Shown: positions 59,070 through 64,000 of the stretch, piece by piece
How the letters are laid out: each line of letters opens with the position of its first letter
Numbering within the stretch: position 1 is the first letter of the stretch
Notes under the pieces: generated by a model
Databases searched by the model: none
Told to the model about the DNA's origin: nothing
The model's input: the letters and a program-made list of their open reading frames with translations, nothing else
Translations under genes and position numbers: made by a program
DNA from: Gnetum montanum
Lineage: Eukaryota > Streptophyta > Gnetopsida > Gnetales > Gnetaceae
Assembly: GCA_015680685.1 (NCBI GenBank)
Contig: MNCI01028339.1
Coordinates: forward strand, 402,423 to 466,422
Length of the DNA stretch: 64,000 bases
Direction: 5' to 3'

Positions 59070-61130
59070 TTTATACTGTGTGGACCATAATTTACACTTT
59101 TACAAACCAAAAATTGTCAAAAAATTGCTAGAACAAGGTCATAGGATAGGTTTTTTGATAAGAAACAAGGTAGTCATTTCTTCCTTTAAATTTTCATCAA
59201 ATTACAATATTAATTTTAGCTACAAAGGCTTCTTATGCATGATATAAATTTTATTTGGGGTATTTCAATCTCATTACAAGTTCATTCATCCTCAATTCAT
59301 CCTATTCACTAGTTCATCAATCTAAGTTGAATAATCACATTTGATGATACTCATTCATTATGGATTTCAATCATCAAATCAACTAAAATTAATTCCAAAT
59401 TTTTCAAGTAGGTAGATTGTTAAAATTTCTCTATATCAAGTATTCACTCACTCCATAATTCTCACAAATCACAAAGATATTTATCTTACAAATTAATAAT
59501 TTTATATGCTAGACATTGAACAATTTTATTTTGGACTCTTCTTTTAGGATATATTTGAATAATCAAATAAGCTTTAATTGATCCAAAGTTTTACCTGCTT
59601 ATAGATTGCAGAACAAACTTTCCAACAAGCCTAAGATCAGCCCAAAACTCATCTAGATTGTGAATACATCATAACTGAAAAAATAAAAAAATTAGTTTTT
59701 CTCAATTGGGCTATCATCATCATTCAATATATTGGGTTGCCAAAAAATCTACAAGATAGAAAATTATTTCAAATCTTCTTACATCCAAAAAATATCTACA
59801 AACTATGTGTGATGGTATTACCCATAACTCTCTATGTTTGGATCTTGGTCCTATGTGAGTAAGAGATTTGGATCAATTATGCCTTGCATCAAGGTTGATT
59901 GTGTGTGTGGTTGTAGAGCTACATGCTTTGCAATACTGTTGAGTGGGTGAGTACTTGTTACATTGAGTGGGTTCCATTGATCTCCTTCTAGAATTAATAG
60001 AATATCTCAAATAATAGAATATTTTTTAATATCTTACACAATATTTTTTCTATTAATTAAATTATATCACATAATATATAGATTTGGTATGTTTTGAAGA
60101 ATTAAAGTGAATTGGAGTGATCCTACTCCACACTCCTATAAATTTAACACCATGTGTGTCCAAGACCTCTACCATCACAATCCATTTTATCAATAATTTG
60201 GTACATAAACTACAAAAGTTTAGGATTTATCACCAAATCTTTTAAAAATAGAAAACCTAGATTACACATGATTAATATTATTATTTCTTTATAATCATGC
60301 AATAATAAATAATTGAAATCTTTAAAAAAATTACTAAATGTTAACTAACTTCATGAAATTCGCAAAATATAGGAGAACCTAGTTTTGTGTATCATGAAGC
60401 TTGATATTTGAATGAAATAGAGGATGAATATCTTACCTTAAATGGTATGAAAGTAGAGATTTATCATAAAGCTATAGAATAAGTTAAGTTTAATATGATT
60501 TTAGCTACATGAAAGAACTCTACATTGTTTGCTTGTGTTTGCAAAGATAAAATAAGTTTGTGATTTTATTTCTTATAATTATTAATGAATTTATTGTGCT
60601 CATCAACTTTCTCCCTGCATTAAGGCCTTGGTATTATTGGGAAAAATCAACATAAACCTACTTCAATACCATGTTAAGTTCTGTAATGAAATAATCACAA
60701 GGTGTAAATAAATAAGTAAATGATTTTGTTTACTTAGAGAAATTTTAAATTATTAATAATTTAATCACACCATGAAATAAAATTTGTCAGGTATTAGTGT
60801 TTATAGTATAAGTACACTAAAAATGTAAAGAATAGACTAAGATTGATATTTAAGTGATTGGTTAATCTTATGATAAATGTATATATATTAAGTACACAAA
60901 TAACAAGAAGTGTACATAGTTATGAGGAAAATGTTATGTTCATTAATGAAATCGACATGATAATTAGTTAATAATAATTAATAAAAATTAAAAAAGAAAT
61001 AAACTTGTTAAATATTATAATATAAAATATCATCATGATAGTGATACACTATGACAATGTAAACTTAATTTCATGGTGTTACTAGAAATAGACCTTATTT
61101 TGAATGTTAAGATTAATAGAATAAACCAAA
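59070..61130. other. AT-rich sequence, nothing recognised
   Basis: No supported gene or repeat family. It may include flank of the Tat-type element and the decayed 5' part of the chromovirus whose integrase appears at 61140. Confidence 0.4.
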
Positions 61131-61139
61131 TTTTTAATA

Positions 61140-61439
61140 GTTATTAGTTGTATTCAGCCATCATGAAGATGTATTAGAGCTTAAGATACATGTATTTATG
61201 GCCTAATATGAAGAGGAATGTCAATAAATATGTCTTTTCATATTTGATTTGCTAGTGGATAAAGATAGAGAATTAGAGACCTAGTGGTTATTTGCATTCT
61301 AATAAGATTCCCCCATGGAATTGGAAGAATATTGATATAGACCTCATTATTGGTTTTCCATGAACTTGGAGTAGGCATGATGTCATTTATGTGATTGTGA
61401 ATTTGTTAACAAAGTATTCTCCTTTCCTTGATATGTGAG
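61140..61439 (+). pseudogene. Tekay-type integrase fragment
   Basis: The plus strand reads YLWPNMKRNVNKYVF, then WKNIDIDLIIGFP, RHDVIYVIVNLLTKYSPF, equivalent to the zinc-binding end and core start of chromovirus integrase, in the same order as at 22130. It is interrupted at 61439 by the Athila-type LTR. Confidence 0.65.
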
Positions 61440-62263
61440 TGATGGGACACGATATCATGTACATGATATTGCAACCACCGTGATATCATGTACGGGATAT
61501 CGCGTTGTCCCCCACGATATTGTGGTGGGCTTCCAAGTCTATAAATAAGAGGAAACTCTCCCTTGTTTCCTATTCTAGGCCTAGACTGTAGGGAAAATCT
61601 GGTAGTTTTACCTCTCGAGATATAGATTAATTTCCATGTGCCCGCAATAGGAACTCCCAAGTGAACAGACCTTTATTCAAGAAATATTGTACTTGAACAC
61701 AAGTTGTGTACGGAAATAAAGACAAACTTCTTGGATAAACCTTGCAGTGCATGGAATAGGCTAAATAGGACTTTTATTTACTATTATTTACAGTTTACCA
61801 TTTAAATGCTTTATTACTCATTAAATCTCTCTCAACCCTTCTCTCCTAGTTAAGTGCCTTAGTACGACCACTTCGAGCACATGCGTTATGCTTGGTGATC
61901 CCAGCAACCACTAGCATTTGGTAACCAAGGTTGCATTGGTTTAGGGTGTGAACGGTAAGTGGGAACGGATGCTGATGTTAGGTTAATTAAGACTTAGTTA
62001 GTTATTTAAAGTTAGTAATTCGTCTCTTAGCCTTCACCTTGTCAGCATAGGAGATAAAACATAAAAAGACATAAAAATCCTATACCTCAGACTTACTTAA
62101 CCATACACCGTGACAACTACAAGTAAGTCTGGGAAGACAATGAATGATTAACCCTAAGTGTTTCATGAGGCGTGTAGGCACTTAGTCTGTAGAGTTTAAC
62201 CAGATCATGCGTGCTACGCTCATATTCGTATGGTTGAGTGTAGGGGTACCTCGCCACTCATCA
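61440..62263 (+). repeat. 5' LTR of second Athila-type element
   Basis: 824 bp, TGATGGGACACGATATC to CACTCATCA, TATA box at 61540-61547. The U3 start has the GATATC-rich block. Confidence 0.9.
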
Positions 62264-62264
62264 T

Positions 62265-62282
62265 TGGCGCCATTGCCGGGGA
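62265..62282 (+). other. tRNA-Asp primer binding site
   Basis: TGGCGCCATTGCCGGGGA directly after the LTR, complementary to the 3' end of plant tRNA-Asp with one mismatch (A for G). Confidence 0.85.
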
Positions 62283-62404
62283 CTAAGTGTTTGTGTGCTA
62301 AGTAGAACATAGGAGATCACTCACATCATTGGGAGCTTAAACAAACCTTAGGGTTAATTAAAAAAAATTTATATAACAGTTAAATAGCATACCGATAAGA
62401 CACA

Positions 62405-64000
62405 ATGTCTTCTTCTTCTTCTCACAAGAGCATTACACCACCTAGGGATAATACAAGAAATAGTCGGCAATCAAAAACACATAATCAAAATCAGCTAGTT
62501 CCTCAACAATACCGAGTGGTATATACTCATCCTGATGAGTACATACTAGATTTTACCTTTATCCTCCATCAAGATGAATAGTTGTGATGGAGAGACTTGC
62601 AAGGTAACATAGTGTTACCTCTAGATCGATCAGTCCCAAACATGCTCCTCCGTGCTTTGGCACAAATTGGCATGATACAGCTTTCTGCTAAATATGTTAT
62701 AGGTGATTTTGATACAAGGGATTATCATCCCACAACTACACAATGTATTAAGGACTCATGGCAGGAAATCCATCATACACTGTTGAAGGGCAAAGAGGTC
62801 CCGCATGTCCTAAGTGAAATTGGAGATGATGAACCCATTATAACGAGTTCTCTATCAAATGATGTTCCCCCTTCTAATGATGGTGAGGAGGTAGGGTATC
62901 AGAACCTACAATCCACGATACACAACCTTAGTTCTGATCCCCATGAATGCCAACTGTTCACTGAGGGATCAACAACACATAATAAGGATGGGCAGTTAGA
63001 TCATCATCATGATCGGGGTCGTACCAGCCGAAGAGAAGACAAGAAGCATCATCATGGCGATGGTTCTCCTTCTTTTTCTCCTTCATCACACCATTCACCC
63101 TCTCCTTCCACATCTGGGTGTAGCCACCAAGAGCATAACAATGAGGATAGAGGTAGGAAAAATGAGAGACCTTGATGAGAGAGTCAAGAGAGAGGACAAG
63201 GGCATGAACGAAGGGAAAGTAGGGAACAACGTAGACATCATAGGTATCATGAAAGAGATGACCATGATGAGCCCCTACTTGCAACTTGAAGTATGCTTGA
63301 TATAACAGAGGTAGTGAGAATACCAACAAGGCATCAAAGAGATAGTCGGATCAAATGATTAGATATGAATAATATCCCATGCTTTGAAGGGGGATACAAC
63401 CCTGATCCGCAACATCATTTATAGGCATTCCATGATGCCTGCTCCTTGCAAAATATAGAGAACAAGTGGCAAAAACTAAATTTGTTTCCCAAGACACTCA
63501 TAAAGAAAGCAAAGAGTTGGTACTAGTCCTTAGAGCCAGAAACCATTAGAAGGTGGAGTACCATGTTAGAATTGTTCAATGACAAATACCAAACGTACTC
63601 CAGAGTGTCTAACTTGCGTAAGTAGATCCAAGGATGGAAGCAAGGTACTCATGAACCCTTGGATGCTACCATGGGCTGATACTATGCATTGTTACATCAT
63701 TGCCCAGGCCATGGTTACGCACAATGGGACCAACTTCACCACATCATAGATGGGCTAAGACATGAGACTAGGAGAACCCTTGGGACTTATGCCCAAGGGA
63801 GATTATTAGAACTTAGAGCCCATGAAATTCATCACTTGTTGGAGCAGGTAGCCAAAGAAGAAGAGGAGCTATGGAAAAGAGAGAGTGTGAAAGAATACAA
63901 CCATGATCCTTCCCTTTGGAAGAAGGGGGTGAGATTTTGTAATGAGAAGGATGAGTCACCACTTGAAGATTTGGTAAACAAAAAACCTTGCCGATTCAAA
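62405..64000 (+). pseudogene. Athila-type gag, single frame with stops, truncated by window
   Basis: The ATG at 62405 gives MSSSSSHKSITPPRD. The frame stays the same to the window end (532 codons), broken only by stop codons. The longest open piece is 62597-63175, with VPNMLLRALAQIGMIQLSAK and a His/Arg/Ser-rich tail. The capsid core reads LFPKTLIKKAKSW, TMLELFNDKY, LLHHCPGHGYAQWDQL and DGLRHETRRTLGTY, then HHLLEQVAKEEEELWKRE, the Athila gag pattern. Near 62576-62584 two stops stand where the first element has Gln and Arg codons (CAA and CGT), the changes expected from C-to-T. Confidence 0.8.

Larger units (their letters stand above)
61440..64000 (+). mobile_element. Second Athila-type element, running off the window
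   Basis: LTR 61440-62263 followed by PBS, leader and gag. It is the same family as 44416-51465, with the better preserved PBS. The target flank on the left is GTGAG. The right end is outside the window, so whether pol is present cannot be seen. Confidence 0.9.

Noticed and set aside
62958-63329. 123-codon minus-strand ORF and 98-codon plus-strand ORF in another frame
   Set aside because: Both overlap the Athila gag tail, which is rich in His/Arg/Ser codons that leave other frames open.
1-64000. CRISPR arrays, operons, bacterial promoters or riboswitches
   Set aside because: Repeats present are LTRs, tandem repeats and minisatellites in plant retroelements. Nothing has CRISPR spacing or prokaryotic gene structure.

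Overview
This window is nuclear DNA of a seed plant with a large, repeat-rich genome. It is AT-rich and has no prokaryotic gene organisation. Nearly everything recognisable is a decayed LTR retrotransposon, with insertions nested inside one another. The families seen are Ty3/gypsy Athila-type, Ty3/gypsy Tat-type (with a second, archaeal-type RNase H), Ty3/gypsy Tekay-type chromovirus and Ty1/copia Sirevirus-like. I cannot name the species. No intact host gene was found. The one host-derived locus I can support is a broken, intron-containing type-B response regulator at about 33.6-34.5 kb (minus strand).

Layout. 1-192 is the 3' end of an Athila-type LTR inserted into a minus-strand Tat-type pol remnant (193-1720), followed by Tat-type LTR and leader debris to 3826. 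3827-9631 is a Sirevirus-like element with two LTRs, PBS, gag remnant and PPTs but no pol. 9632-13200 holds nothing recognisable apart from a small duplication and a weak tRNA-like patch. 13200-14060 is another minus-strand Tat-type RT fragment. About 15.75-21.96 kb is a heavily mutated but nearly complete minus-strand Tekay-type chromovirus (LTR, chromodomain, integrase, RNase H, RT, protease, gag, PBS, LTR). 21.96-22.79 kb is a plus-strand Tekay-type integrase fragment. 22786-28705 is a second gag-only Sirevirus-like element (minus), itself interrupted by an Athila-type solo LTR (23243-24130). 28728-31540 is a plus-strand Tekay LTR followed by a gag remnant.

From 35861 to about 59060 I infer one giant minus-strand Tat-type element: 5' LTR at the right, leader with a 16-bp minisatellite, gag, protease, a block of plus-strand ORFs, a tandem array with a unit of about 185 bp, RT, RNase H, archaeal-type RNase H, integrase, PPT, and 3' LTR at the left. 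It is interrupted by a complete 7.05-kb Athila-type element (44416-51465) with matching 830-bp LTRs and a perfect 5-bp target duplication. A second copy of that Athila-type family begins at 61440 and runs off the right edge, having inserted into a Tekay-type integrase fragment.

The Athila-type elements keep gag (and in one copy protease) in a single frame over kilobases. They are broken almost only by stop codons of the kind made by C-to-T change, as expected for cytosine-methylated, silenced DNA. Two of the three single-N positions sit beside sequence that duplicates a neighbouring stretch, so I treat those places as assembly artefacts.
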